A stretch of DNA of 64,000 nt from Dioscorea cayenensis subsp. rotundata (lineage: Eukaryota > Streptophyta > Magnoliopsida > Dioscoreales > Dioscoreaceae), in assembly GCF_009730915.1 (NCBI RefSeq), contig NC_052478.1, positions 14,925,808 to 14,989,807 of the forward strand, read 5' to 3'. The stretch's first letter is position 1. The number at the start of each line of letters is the position of its first letter. The notes beneath the pieces were generated by a model. That model ran no database searches. It saw only the letters and a program-made list of their open reading frames with translations, and was not told where the DNA came from. Made by a program: the position numbers and the translations under genes. Shown in pieces: positions 41,917 to 53,400 of this stretch.

Positions 41917-44737
41917 GATCTGCAGACAGGGAAGAGGATTGGTTTGGGGCGTAATCGTGGTGACGGCATATATACGTTGGTGCGTGATGATATTCCTCGT
42001 GGTTTAGCAGCATCTGTTTCTGACTCCGAGTTATCACTCATATGGCACTGTAGATTGGGCCACCCTTCTCTTAGTCGTCTTCAGCAAACTTTGCCTTGGA
42101 TTCGGGTCGAGTCGTTTCAATGTGAGTCGTGTCAGTTAGGTAAACATCATCGTGCTACCTTTAAACGTTCTACTCTAGTGTCTAGTCGGTCGTTATTTGA
42201 TTTAGTTCATTGTGATGTTTGGGGACCTTCTAAGGTCGCGTCTATTTCTGGTCATCGTTACTATGTTGTGTTTGTTGATATTTTTCCCCAGTGTCTTGGG
42301 TATATTTGTTAAAAGACCGTCGGTCTATTGCTGATGTCCTTCAAAAATTCATTTTGGAAATAAAAAATCAATTTTCCATTGTTCTCAAATGTCTTCGCAC
42401 CGATAATGCTTTAGAATTTGTCTCTTCTGCTGTAAATTCTTTATGTGCGTCCTTTGGGATTATTCATCAAACCACCTATCCACACACCTCTCAACAAAAT
42501 GGAGTAGCTGAAAGAAAGCATCGTCACATCTTGGATATTGCACGCACTCTCTTGGTAGAGCGTAATGTTCCTATGTATTTGTGATGCGATGCTATCTTGA
42601 CTGCGATCTATCTTATTAATCGTATGTCTTACGCACCCTTAGGGGAGAGGTTCCTTTACGTCGTCTTCTACCCTAATACCGAGGTTGTTTCACTTATCCC
42701 TCGTGTTTTTCGGTTGTGTTGGTTTTGTTCAGATTTAACTCCTAGTTTGGACAAGTTGGGCCCGCATGCGCTTAAATGTGTTTTTTTGTTGGTTATTCCG
42801 CTCTCAACATGGATACTGGTTGTTTCATCCGACTAGTCGGAAGTATTTTTGTGTCTATGGATGTCATGTTTTTTTGAGTCTCAATCATTTTTTTCTCGAT
42901 TCGGTTTCTCACGATATGTTAACTTCGTCATCCGATATTGTTTTCCCCATCCCTGTCTCGGTCCCTCCGCTTGTGCCTATGCCTAGTGTGACGCCTCCTC
43001 CATTGGATACAGATGTTGGTTATTTTTGGACGGGTTTATCATCGGCGCTAGCGTGTACCACCGCCCTGACTCCGCCCCTCCCGGTCCTCTCCCCTGACCA
43101 TGCAAATCCGTCTCTTGATCTTCCCATTGCCTTTCGCAAAGGTATTCGTTCTTGTACTAAACATCCCATCTCCCTTTTTGTTTCTTATGATAATCTTCAC
43201 CCGTTCTTCTGCACATTTGCTCTTTCCTTGTCTGCTGAGTCAATTCCCAGGAACTACCAGGATGCGCGTTTGCTTCCATAATGGCAAACGAGAATGGATG
43301 AGGAAATGGAAGCCTTGAGATCTCGTGGTACATGGGCGCTTGTGCCTCACCCTGCGGATGCCAGCATCGTCACTTGCAGATGGGTCTTCTCTGTCAAGCA
43401 CAAAGCGGATGGTATAGTTGATCGCTACAAAGCCCGGTTAGTGGCCCGTGGTTTTACTCAGACTTATGGTGTTGATTATGCTGAGACTTTTTTCACCAGT
43501 TGCTCATCTGAATTCCATTCGCATTCTACTGTCGGTAGCTATGAAACGATCATGGACACTCTGTCAACTTGATGTGAAGAATGCCTTTCTTATGGAGACT
43601 TAGTTGAGACAGTGTTTATGGAGCAACCTCCGGGGTATGTTGCTCAGGGGGAGAATCTAGTCTGCCAGCTTAATAAAGCGATCTATGATCTGAAACAAAG
43701 TCCTCGTGCATGGTTTGACAAATTTAGTGTAATTGCAATTGCAGATGGTTTTCGCAGGTGTAATGTGGATCATTCTGTGTTCTATAAGAGCACTTCATCT
43801 GGTTGTGTTGTACTTGCGGTATATGTCGATGACATCTTGTTGACGGGTAGTGATCGCTAGGGCATTCAGAGAACTAAGGAGCATTTAATGAAGCATTTCG
43901 TTACACGAGACATGGGACGACCCAGATACTTCCTTGGTATTGAGTTTGCATATGCCAAAGGAAAGATGACGCTCTCACAGCGGAAGTATGTGTTGGACTT
44001 ACTTGAGGAGACTGGTTTATTGGGTTGTAAACCAGAGAATACACCTATTGAGCAGTCACCACCCTTTTGGGAGACATCTTCCCCATTTTTCAAAGATCCT
44101 GGTCAATACAGACGTTTGATTGGCAAGCTCATTTATCTAACTGTTACTCGTCCTGATATATGTTACGCAGTTGGACTCCTGAGTCAGTTTATGCATGAGC
44201 CACGAGAAGTTCACTGGCACGGTGCTCTGATGGTTCTTGCATATGTTAAAGGAGCTCCCGGCAAAGGTCTTCTCTACAAAAATCATGGTCACCTAGACGT
44301 TGCAGCATAGTCTGACTCGGGTTATGCTAGTGATAGAGAAGACAGAAAGTCTACATCGGGCTTCTGTACATATGTCGGTGGAAACTTGGTTACTTGGCGA
44401 AGCAAGAAACAGAATGTGGTTTCGAGATCAAGTGCAGAAGCAGAGTACAGATCGATGGCACAGACAGCTTGTAAGATGGTTTGGGTACAGCCTTTTCTAT
44501 CTGAGTTGGGATTCCCTATCATAATACCTATGCAGATGTTGTGTGATAACCAGGCCACCATCTTCATTGCAAATAATCAAACATTCCATGAGCATACCAA
44601 GCATGTGGAGGTTGATTGTCACTATGTTCGTGATATGGTACTGAAGGGAGTCATCTCTACGCAGTATACCCAGTCGTCTGAGTAACTGGCGGATATCTTC
44701 ACCAAAGGTTTAAATGTTAAAGTCTTTAGTAATCTAT
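41917..44737 (+). pseudogene. Copia pol: integrase, reverse transcriptase, RNase H
   Basis: A broken continuation of the polyprotein. It contains the pre-integrase zinc motif (WHCRLGHPSLSRL … CESCQLGKHH, 42040-42150), integrase core blocks (FDLVHCDVWGPSK; RTDNALEFVS; TSQQNGVAERKHRHILD), reverse transcriptase blocks (CRWVFSVKHKADGIVDRYKA, 43375-43435; YVDDILLTGSD, 43822-43855) and RNase H (SRSSAEAEYRSMAQTACKMV; HEHTKHVEVDCHYVRD), ending near LADIFTKGLN (about 44716). Breaks include a frameshift near 42295, a TGA at 42582-42584, a frameshift near 43495, a TAG at 43858-43860 and stops at about 44308 and 44683. Confidence 0.88.
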
Positions 44738-44773
44738 GTAACAAGCTGGGCATGCTCGATATATATGCTCCAG

Positions 44774-44892
44774 CTTGAGGGGGGAGTGTTAGAGTTATGT
44801 TATAGTTTATATTTGGTTAATGGGCCATATTGAGCCCATATCACAAAACCCTAGTATTTCTCTATATATATCCTTGTACTCTTTTACTAATG
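44774..44892 (+). repeat. Copia polypurine tract and truncated 3' LTR
   Basis: gcttgaggggggag precedes tgttagagttatg (44787). The LTR matches the 5' copy up to actaatg at about 44892 and then changes to unrelated sequence. Confidence 0.88.
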
Positions 44893-45248
44893 TTATAATG
44901 CATGAATAAATGGTGAAATCTAATTATTTAAAGTTTTCTTTGCCTGCCTATCCTCTGTAAAGGTAGATAGTTACTCAAGTATCTATTGCCATAAATCTAT
45001 TTACTTGGATATCTTTTTACATTCTTGCTTTTTTCCTATAACTATAAGGCAACTAAAAATCTTATTTATATAAAAAAACCTCACTCTCTTCCACAGTTGA
45101 GGAGTAAACTTTTTTTATAATATCATTTTTATTTTGTCTTTTAACATAGAAGCATATACTATCCTCAAAAGAGTATATTAGTAATTATCCACTATATCAG
45201 TAACATAAAATATCTCAAACATCTAAACTATAGTGATTCATCATATCT

Positions 45249-45300
<52 letters not shown>

Positions 45301-45671
45301 GAAGCTCAAGAGAAAATAAAAAATAAAATGCATTGAAAATTAACCTTGGCTACCTACTCCCCATATTATAAAATGAAGTTTTATCAAATACTCAATAAGT
45401 GCACTCAAGAAATTTGCTACAATTTATCACAACATTATAAGCAATACCAACTCAATTCAACAAAAACGAAAATTCAAATATTAAAACAATATATATACAT
45501 ATCTGTGTATATGTGTATTCCTATAAATTCATACATACATAAACATATATATATATATTAAACAATTTAAAATTGTCAAACAGAACAGTAAGGCATGGAA
45601 AATTCCAGCTATGGAAAATTGGAAAATTAAACTAGAAATTTACCACAAAATTAGGGTTTTGGGGTTGATCT
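44893..45671. other. AT-rich intergenic, (TA)n at 45252-45298
   Basis: No gene is seen. The stretch includes a long (TA)n microsatellite and the 3' flank of the thioesterase locus. Confidence 0.7.
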
Positions 45672-46146
45672 TCAAAATTTGCTGGATTTGATCAATGGCC
45701 GGCCTGATGCCATCCAGAGCTTGCCCAATGCCACCCTTTCACCATTCCTCTTCTTCCAAAGCTCCACCAGCACCGCCTACACCCTCCCCTTGTAGCCTAG
45801 CACCCGAGCATCCACCTCCACCTCATCCTAAACCACCAAGCCACCAAATTAAGCGATCATGTCAAAGAGAGATCGAACAGGGAAGAAGGGAGGAGAGATT
45901 AATTGGGAATTCAATTGGAAACACATACATACATCGATCTTGGCCAGAGAGAGGTAGGTCATGCCCATGTTAGCAGAGACCTTGAGATAGCCTTCTATGG
46001 ATAAGATGACGGCGGCGCCGACGAGATCGATAACAGTGGACATCGCCCCAGGGATCCAGTTCCCATCGGAGTCCTGCGGATCATCAAAATCATAGATGAG
46101 ACTCGAGAAAGAGAAAGAGATGGATCGAGCGAGAGAAAGGGAGAGG

Positions 46147-46310
46147 TGTTAGATTTTTATATTTTGGTACTAGTGGCCCTAAATGGGCTCTATATGGGCT
46201 TAGGAGTCTTACACCAAAAAGTCTCAAGACTTAGTGGCTCAACCTCTATACCTATATATAAACCCATTACACTTTTATTACACAACCGATGTGGTACTAT
46301 ATTTCCAACA
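46147..46310 (-). repeat. 3' LTR of the short element
   Basis: 164 bp, tgttagatttttatattttg to atatttccaaca in plus reading, followed by the polypurine tract on the inner side. Confidence 0.9.
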
Positions 46311-46339
46311 CCCTCCCTCAAGTTCAACTCGGTCGAACT

Positions 46340-46545
46340 TGCTCAGACTTGTACACCAGAGGTATGTTTACCAAGACTTGTACACTACTTTGTGACATGG
46401 AGGTCTCACACACATGGACTTGTACATTACTTGTGTCTCAGAGGTCCTACACACGTAACACACATGGACTTGTACACTACTTGTGTCTCAGAGATTCTAC
46501 ACACGTAACACACATGGAGTTGTACACCACTTGTGTAAATATATA
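46340..46545. repeat. ~50-bp tandem repeat, four partial copies
   Basis: Units around acttgtacactacttgtgtc and cacacgtaacacacatgg lie inside the short element, next to its polypurine tract. Confidence 0.8.
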
Positions 46546-46594
46546 TTGGGTTCCACTATATTATCACCAAAGAGATCAAGACCAGTGATAAAGC

Positions 46595-46866
46595 ATGGAC
46601 ACCATCTCACAATCCACTCCAAAGATGATACCTCAAACTCCAACTTCACTGCAACAATGGCCATAAGAACACCATCACCTTTACTGGCTGATCAGCATAG
46701 CCATAACCCTAATTATAACCACCTTCTCTTTGTTTCTCTTCTACAAATCATCTCTGTTATCAAAGAAGAAGCTTAAACTACCACCATGTCCATCAATTCT
46801 CCCACTTGTCGGCAACCTTCACCAACTTGGCTCTCTCCCTCACCGTTCCATGCATGCACTCTCTCA
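46595..46866 (+). pseudogene. Cytochrome P450 (CYP71-clan) N-terminal fragment
   Basis: A plus-strand frame from ATG 46595 to the LTR edge, 90 codons. It includes a hydrophobic anchor ([20 protein letters not shown], about residues 30-49), a basic stretch ([10 protein letters not shown]) and the proline-rich hinge typical of microsomal A-type P450s ([17 protein letters not shown], about 66-82). One TAA interrupts it at codon 27. The sequence ends at HALSHV where the LTR begins, so the haem-binding and catalytic parts are absent. The region upstream holds element repeats, not a P450 promoter. It is a captured or recombined gene end, not a working gene. Confidence 0.85.
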
Positions 46867-47031
46867 TGTTAGATTTTTATATTTTGGTACTAGTGGGCCC
46901 TAAATAGTCTCTATATGGGCTTAGGAGTCTTACACCAAAAAGTCTCAAGACTTAGTGGCTCAGCCTCTATACCTATATATAAACTCGTTACGCTTCTATT
47001 ACACAACCGATGTGGTACTATATTTCCAGCA
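46867..47031 (-). repeat. 5' LTR of the short element
   Basis: 165 bp, differing from 46147-46310 at only a few positions (for example aaactcgttacgcttc versus aaacccattacacttt), which indicates a fairly recent insertion. Confidence 0.9.
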
Positions 47032-47219
47032 AAAGGTTTGGAGTATGGACGGACGGTGAGGTGAGGGGGAACACGAAAGGAGCAGAGAGCGCGGCCTGCG
47101 TGGGTGAGAGAGACACGGAGATCCCAGAGGGTAAGGGCGTTTAAGAAGCCACCACCACCGATGACTCTAGAGATGGAGGAGGGTTGAGATCGGGCTTGGC
47201 CACCACGCTCTCCAACCAT

Positions 47220-47256
47220 CTCTTCGCTGTTGCTCCTTTGGCCTTCCCCTTCGCCC

Positions 47257-47295
<39 letters not shown>

Positions 47296-47523
47296 ACGAC
47301 AACGACGACGAGAAGGGAAGCGAAGCAGGCTAGTCACACACTCTAATCATTAATTATATGTTTTGCGTTTATCTTTTTAAAAATAATAAACAAAAATTAA
47401 ATAAATATTGTAATATTAATATTTTTATTTTATTGTCATTTTAATTATAATAGTCTATGAATAATGCATTTTTATTTTTTAAAATGAAAAAACTAATCTA
47501 CTTTCTTAAAATGTAAACTAATC
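47220..47523. other. Thioesterase 5' flank with (CT)n
   Basis: A (CT)n tract at about 47259-47292 (a GA-rich leader in the sense of the gene), followed by AT-rich sequence. GA-rich leaders are common in plant 5' UTRs. No other gene is present. Confidence 0.6.
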
Positions 47524-47864
47524 TTAGGATGGCAATGAGGCAGAGTGGGGGCGGGGCATGCCTCTACCATCCCCGCCTGCTCTGCCCCATCTTTTTGTTT
47601 ATTCATAAATCACACACCCACCCCGTCTTACCCCGCTCATAGGTAACTAAAATTCCTAAAAACATTTTTAAAATAGATTTTTTTATAAAACAAATACTTA
47701 TAAAAACAAGCTCAAAAAAAAATTTCATTTACCCCTACATTATATAATATTTATAATAAGTTAAATTAATAGCGGAGCGGGGCATAGAAAAACCAAACCG
47801 GCCTCACCAAAGTCGGGGTAGATCCAGTCAAAAAAAACATGTTAGTTCGATTTTTGCCATCCTT
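47524..47864. mobile_element. hAT MITE with 8-bp target duplication
   Basis: A 341-bp element with ends ttaggatggcaa and ttgccatcctt and exact duplications AACTAATC at 47516-47523 and 47865-47872. GC-rich subterminal motifs (gcggggc, ccccgcc) surround an AT-rich centre. Non-coding. Confidence 0.92.
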
Positions 47865-47872
47865 AACTAATC

Positions 47873-48512
47873 CTAATATATTTGTTATGTACAAATGCAT
47901 ACAATCAAGTCAAAATAGAATATTTGGGAATATGCTTCTTTTGTTTTTTTATTACAACCGTTGGATAGAATATTGGGGAGTATCGCTTTTGTTTTTTGTT
48001 TTTTTTGTTTTTCCTATTCTCCAACAATTAGTTTGTTTGTTGTTTCACCGTCATTTATAATAAGGCCTTGCGGCTGTGGATTACTATTGACTATATATTA
48101 TTAGTTAGTATATATGAATAGATCTAGACAAAACTAAAAGTCACTATAAAACACCATTAAATTTAAAATCTAAAGACATTTTGGAGAATTAATATATTTA
48201 TAATAATTTTTTATAGTATACCTTTTTTTTTTAATAATCTCTCTATTTTTATAAACAACTTTTTTTTTAATCTTTTTATTTTAAATGGTAAATTTTCAAT
48301 TTTTTATTATTTTAATTTAATTATGTAAATTTTTTTTAGGATTTAGCATTAGTGTTTACAGTTTTGGAGGTTAATATGGCTTAATTCAAATAATATAGGA
48401 ACTAAAAAATTATAATTTGAAGTAGAGGGATTGAAAAAATAAATTTGAAATAGTAAAGAAGTTGTTCATGAAATTAATTAAAATAAATCAATTAATTTAT
48501 AAAAATAAAAAA
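47873..48512. other. AT-rich intergenic, nothing recognised
   Basis: No gene or clear repeat is seen. Confidence 0.65.
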
Positions 48513-48631
48513 TTTTGCTAGGGAGCAGAAGTGTTTTGGTTTGAGAGTTGGAACAACCATGTGCAGCTTAAAAAAAAATTCTTCATCCTCAAAGGGAAAT
48601 TTCTCCCTGAAATTCTCGTCCCCCTCTTGCT

Positions 48632-50278
48632 ATGGCAAGCGGGGGTCAACACTCCCCTCCTTATCCTCCATTGAGAAAATCCTGGTCCCAGATTGCTTCC
48701 TCTCTTACTCCGTCTTTGGACAATTCTCCTCTTCACAATGAGCAACTTCTTAGCAAGCTCAAGGCTTCTACAACTAGTTTCGTTTGTCTGGACAAGGATG
48801 CAATTAGTCGGGGTCGAATGACGTTCAGTATGCCCTTTACGGAAAACTATTCGGAAAATCTCCTTCTTTTGAATAGGTCAAAACTTCCCTTCTCTCTAAG
48901 TGATCTCATTTGGGAGAGATATTTATCTCCAATCTTCCGAACAGGTTCTTATTAATAAGATGTTCTTCCGAGCAAACCATGTAGTGTTTCCTTCTTGAGG
49001 GACCTTAGTCAGTGAATGGAATTATTCTGCAAATGTCCCCTTGGAAACCCTTTTTCGAGCCAAGCTTCGCTAAGCTCAATTCTGCTGTGATCTAGGTCCA
49101 GTTTCATAACCTTCCGGTTGAATGCTGGGAAGGAGAAACACTAGAGACTATCGCCAGCAACTTTGGAAACCTCATCAAAGTCGACGAGTTCATTTCCACC
49201 CTGGCTAGATCCAAATATGCCCGGGTGTGTATTAAAATTGATGTTTCTAAACCCCTCTATCGGGGATTCTGGATCGAGGATGACCTTCATAGAGTATTTG
49301 TTGTCGTGATGTACGAGCGGTTGCCGACCTTCTGCTACCACTGTGATCTCATCGGCCACGGTAGTAATTCATGCAGTCGATCTATGTTGTGTGGGGCCGG
49401 TGGATCCTCTCTGCCTCCTCGTGAGGAATGATCTCCAGTAAAAGGTTCCACCCCGGTCTCGCACGACACCGATCAACATATGGATATCTCAGATCCCATC
49501 AACATCCCTGGTGCTAATGTTAGTTCATCTGATTTGAATCTCAACGTTCCAGAGATAGACTACTAATCATGGCTCTTGGTATCTCACCAGCGGGGTAGCA
49601 CTCGAGGTCGCGGAGGTGGTGCTCATGCCGGGCTCGTGACCCCGAGAACTGCAGCCAAGCCGATCTCCAATGACAACGAGTCTCACATCACATGTGGCGG
49701 AGCTCAGTTCGTTCGGAGAGGGTGGTTCTCTTCTGGTCACGTCACGCACTTTACCCCAGCCTCTGACATCTCAACAGCACAGCCTAATAGCCCTCTCGTT
49801 GTTAATCCAACCGTTGAGCAGACTCTCGAGATCAACCCTACCCACTTAGGGAACATCACTGCAGAACCTGTCCCCACCAAATAACCTAACTTCCTAGGCC
49901 CCTTTACCGTTTAACCCCTCCACTCAAGCAATATCTCCTAAGAGCTCTAGAGGTGACGCCTCGTTGAAACTTGCCGTTAATTCCACTTCTTTTTGCACTG
50001 CCCGAGACGTGGGAAAACCCGCCGTTCCCACACGATCTACTTCGCCACCGCCCATCCTTCGTTCTTCCATTCAAGATACTCATTTTAACCCTTCTTTTCC
50101 TGGTCATGTTCACCGGTCACTAGTTTCTCAAATCTTCTCAGCTCTTGACTCTAGTGAGATGGAGGAGGATAGCGGTGATGAAGAAGACTTTTTAGAAGAA
50201 GAAGATGTTGAGATGTCTGATGATGGAGATGACCCATACGATTCTATAAAGGCTAATCCAGTATCAAGAAGAAGCTAG
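48632..50278 (+). pseudogene. LINE ORF1 with CCHC knuckle
   Basis: It starts MASGGQHSPPYPPLRKSWSQ at ATG 48632. A DUF4283-like segment is broken by stops near 48955-49110. The zinc knuckle YERLPTFCYHCDLIGHGSNSC lies at about 49312-49374. A Ser/Pro-rich tail and an acidic end (EMEEDSGDEEDFLEEEDVEM) run to 50278. Frame changes occur at about 49430-49570 and 49890. This is an RNA-binding partner of ORF2. Confidence 0.7.
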
Positions 50279-50340
50279 AAGGGACGCTCTCATCAGGAAA
50301 GGGACGCTCTCATCAGGAAAGGGACTCATCCAGTTTAAAA
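50278..50340. repeat. 21-bp tandem duplication
   Basis: gggacgctctcatcaggaaa occurs twice in direct succession and a shorter third copy follows, just after the ORF1 stop. Confidence 0.85.
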
Positions 50341-50460
50341 ATCGCCAAAAAAGGGCAGATTGAAGGCCGGGGGCTCTTGCTCTTGACATTTCCGTTTCAG
50401 TCTTTTTGATTCATCCGGCCTTAAAGGGGTTTTTTTTTCCTTTTTCCTTATTAGTTTCAA

Positions 50461-53400
50461 ATGAATACTTCTAATATCATCTGTTGGAATTGCAGGGGTA
50501 TCTCTGCCAGGGATACTTCTACTCGGGTTTTTAGACTCATCAGAAAGTTCACGCCTCTTATTGTTTGTCTTGTGGAGACTCAGGCTAATGCCGATCGTCT
50601 GGATCGTTTTTGCAGCAAAATACCTAGACATTGTGAATGGGCGGCTATCCTTGCAGAGGTTATTCAAGAGGTATTATCACTCTTTAGAATCCCATCATCG
50701 GTCAGGTTACTCCCATTGCCGTCTCTCGTCGCGCCCTTCACATCATGGTTTCTACATCTTTTTCTAAAAATTTCCTCATTTCTGTTGTTTATAATTCCAC
50801 CCGTTGTTGTTATCAGCATTCTCTTTGGCATAAGTTGTCTAAACTAGGGGTGGCAAAAATTCGGGTCCGGACAAAACCGGGTCCGGACAACTACTAATAT
50901 AAATAGAAAAACTTGTGTCCGGACCCGGCCCGATTTTAAATCCGGACAAACTTGCCTTGTCCAAACCCGGTTTATTTTAAAACCGGGTTGTCCGGATGTT
51001 CAAATTTGTCCGAATTCTATAAGCTATTTTTAAGTTCGCTCAAATATTAAATTATACAAAAATAATTTAATTCATATTAAATGTAAAAAAAAACATCAAT
51101 AATCCAAAACTCAACTCAAATTATAGAAATATCTAAGTCTTAATAGAAAGAACAATATATGTTTAAAGTTTTTAGAAGAATGGGCTTAAAACAAATGGGC
51201 CTAAGGTTGCGGGCTTTTAAAGTTTTAGGGGTTAAAAGGGCTCGGTTGTCCGAATTTCTATGTCCGGACCCAGCCCGGATTTAAATTCGGACAACCAAGC
51301 CATGTCCGGACCCGGCCCGCATTTGCAAACCTTATGTCCAAACCCTTTTTATTCCGGGCCGGCGGGTCCGGACAGATTATTGCCACCCCTAGTCTAAACT
51401 AGCTAATATTGGACTCCCTTGGCTCATTCTGGGGGATTTCAACTCTGTTCTTGCCAGGAATGAACACAAGGAGGGTCTTTTCTCTTACTATAATCGTAAA
51501 TCCCAGTTTTTCATTGATTTTATCGATAGCAATAATCTTTTAGACTTAAAATACATTGGTTCCCCTTACACCTGGTGCAACAATCAGTTCGGTCCAGCTC
51601 GTCGTTGGGACAGACTTGATCGTTGTCTGGTGAACATTGAGTGGAACAATATCTTTAAGTCCTATAAGCTTACGCATCTCAACCGTTCTTTCTCGGATCA
51701 TTCTCCTCTACTTCTCTCTTCCAATTTTCATTTTAATCACAAGAAGAGTCTTTCTCGCTTTGAAAATTTTTGGATCGATTATTTGGGTTGTCACAACGCT
51801 GTTCGGAATGCTTGGAACTTCTCTCCGCATGGTAACCTCATGCACGCTTTCACCCACTTTCTTGTTCGTACCCGCAAGAATCTCAATCATTAGCATTCTT
51901 CCGGGGTTAATAACATTGAAGCTGTTATTTTGAACACTGAAAATGAGATTAGTACAATTGAGATGTCAGACTCTGACCCTAATCTCCATATTATCCTTGT
52001 GGAACATTACGCTAAGCTTTCTGTGTTGCAGCGGCAGTGTGGCATTAAGTGTGCTCAGCGTGCCTGCTTACAGTGGATTAATGACGGCGATAAAAACACT
52101 CTCTTCTTCCACGCCATATCCCGCATTGGTAAGTATTCTAACTTTATTTCTTAGATAACTGATTCTAATGGTAATGTTCTTCAGGATTCTACTGATATTG
52201 AATAAGCTTTTTTTGTTGTTCTATCAAAATCTCTTGAATGGATCTTCCGATACCTTCCAGAACATTTCTGATGCTCTTCATTTTAATCTCCCTTGTTTGG
52301 CTGAGTCGGATTGCTCTGATCTCATCTGCGACGTCACCATGGAGGAAGTTTATTCAACACTTCTTGACCTTCCTCTAGGTAAGTCCCCTGGTCCTGATGG
52401 CTTCAATGTTGAGTTTTATCGGACCTTTTGGCCAGTTATTGGTGAACACATCTTTGCAGTTATTCAATACTTTTTCCAAAATTCTTTAATGCCCCTTTCT
52501 GGGGTAAAACTTTTATTGTCCTCATTCCGAAAAAGGACAATCAGACTTTGGTTACTGATTTTCGTCTGATTTCCCTTTGTAACATTTGTTTTAATCTTAT
52601 TTCTAAAATTCTTGCCAATCGTTTGAAAAAAGTCATCCCTAAGCTTATCGGTAGAGAGAAAGTGGGTTTTGTGGCTGATCGTTGTTCGTTTGATAATATT
52701 ATTGCGGTGCAAGAAGTTCTTCATTCTATTGAAAATGATACCCTTAACCCCCCTAGGATGATTATCAAATTAGATATCGGAAAAGCTTACGACACTTTGA
52801 ACTGGAGTACTTGCCATTTTTTCTAAAATGAATTTTCCTTTGCGCTGGATTTCTTTTCTTCCTGTCTTCAATCCTGTTCTTTCTCTTTGCTTATCAATGG
52901 AAGCCCTACATCTTGGTTCACCTCCTCGCCGGGAGTTTGTCAAGGCGATCCTATCTCTTCTCATTTATTCATTCTTGTTTCTCAAACCCTCACGACTATG
53001 CTTAAATTTAATCTTCAAAATAATTTAATCCCTGGTTTTAATGCCAATTTGTGGCATAATTTCAACCACCTTATGTACGCTGATGATCTGATTTTGATCA
53101 CTTAAGCCTCATGTAGGGTCGCTAGAAACATTCATCTCTGCTTATCCTTTTATTCTAGAATCATGGGGCAGTGCCCGAATCTTGTCAAATCCCAAGTCTA
53201 CTTCCTTTCCTGGTTTAACAAACATGTTCTTAAAAGGATTTGCTCAATTTTGAATCTCAATCACACTTCCTTTCCTTTTAGGTACTTAGGAGTTCTTATC
53301 TCCCTTAAGCGTATTGCTTCCCAAACTTTTAGGCCCATGATCGATAAAGTTAAAAGATTAATCAATAATTAGGCTAAATTTCATCTTACTCCAGCTGTTA

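Larger units (their letters stand above)
40300..44892 (+). mobile_element. Ty1/copia retrotransposon, decayed, very short LTRs
   Basis: A 4.6-kb element with a 139-bp 5' LTR (40300-40438), tRNA-Met primer site, gag-protease, integrase, reverse transcriptase, RNase H, polypurine tract and a truncated 3' LTR (44787 to about 44892). The short LTR and compact size fit the Ale/Retrofit lineage. The 3' LTR lacks its last ~35 bp, so target duplications cannot be checked. Several stops and frame changes make it inactive. Confidence 0.9.
46147..47031 (-). mobile_element. Short LTR-flanked element containing a P450 fragment
   Basis: An 885-bp unit in intron 1 of the thioesterase gene. Two near-identical 164-165-bp LTRs (46147-46310 and 46867-47031) flank 556 bp. 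Minus-strand reading gives normal LTR polarity: TGTTGGAAATATAG start, a tatatata box, and a polypurine tract gaacttgagggaggg (46325-46311) before one LTR. Flanking 5-mers agagg (46142-46146) and aaagg (47032-47036) match at four of five bases. No primer binding site is visible at the expected place, because P450 sequence abuts the LTR. It fits a TRIM-like or deletion derivative that acquired gene sequence. Confidence 0.82.
45672..47219 (-). pseudogene. Hotdog-fold thioesterase gene (ACOT13-like), 3 exons, one premature stop
   Basis: A minus-strand gene. Exon 1 is 47055-47219 (ATG at 47217-47219), exon 2 is 45933-46073 and exon 3 is 45672-45827 (stop TGA 45672-45674); all joins are in frame. 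The sum is 153 codons, normal for plant 4HBT thioesterases. Diagnostic segments are LWDLRVSLTHAGRALCSFRV and PPHLT (exon 1), DSDGNWIPGAMSTVIDLVGA (exon 2), and DEVEVDARVLG with NGERVALGKLWMA (exon 3). Asn-Trp-x-x-Gly-Ala, then a position normally Asp, is the active-site region; here TVIDLVG keeps the Asp. Splice sites are ACC|gtccgt, ccgcag|GAC, GAT|gtatgt and tttag|GAT. A TAG at 45777-45779 lies in exon 3 (GRV*AVLVEL). Intron 1 holds an 885-bp LTR-flanked insertion. Such enzymes hydrolyse acyl-CoA thioesters, with reported plant relatives in peroxisomes. It is probably inactive unless the stop is an assembly error. Confidence 0.82.

Noticed and set aside
45695..45973. Plus-strand Pro-rich frame (MAGLMPSRACPMPP)
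   Set aside because: It is antisense to exon 3 and part of exon 2 of the thioesterase gene, whose splice sites and protein match are much stronger.
46147..47031. Two independent solo LTRs around a real P450 gene
   Set aside because: Only one partial pair of 5-bp duplications surrounds the whole unit, thioesterase intron sequence lies on both outer sides, and a polypurine tract borders the left LTR on the inner side.
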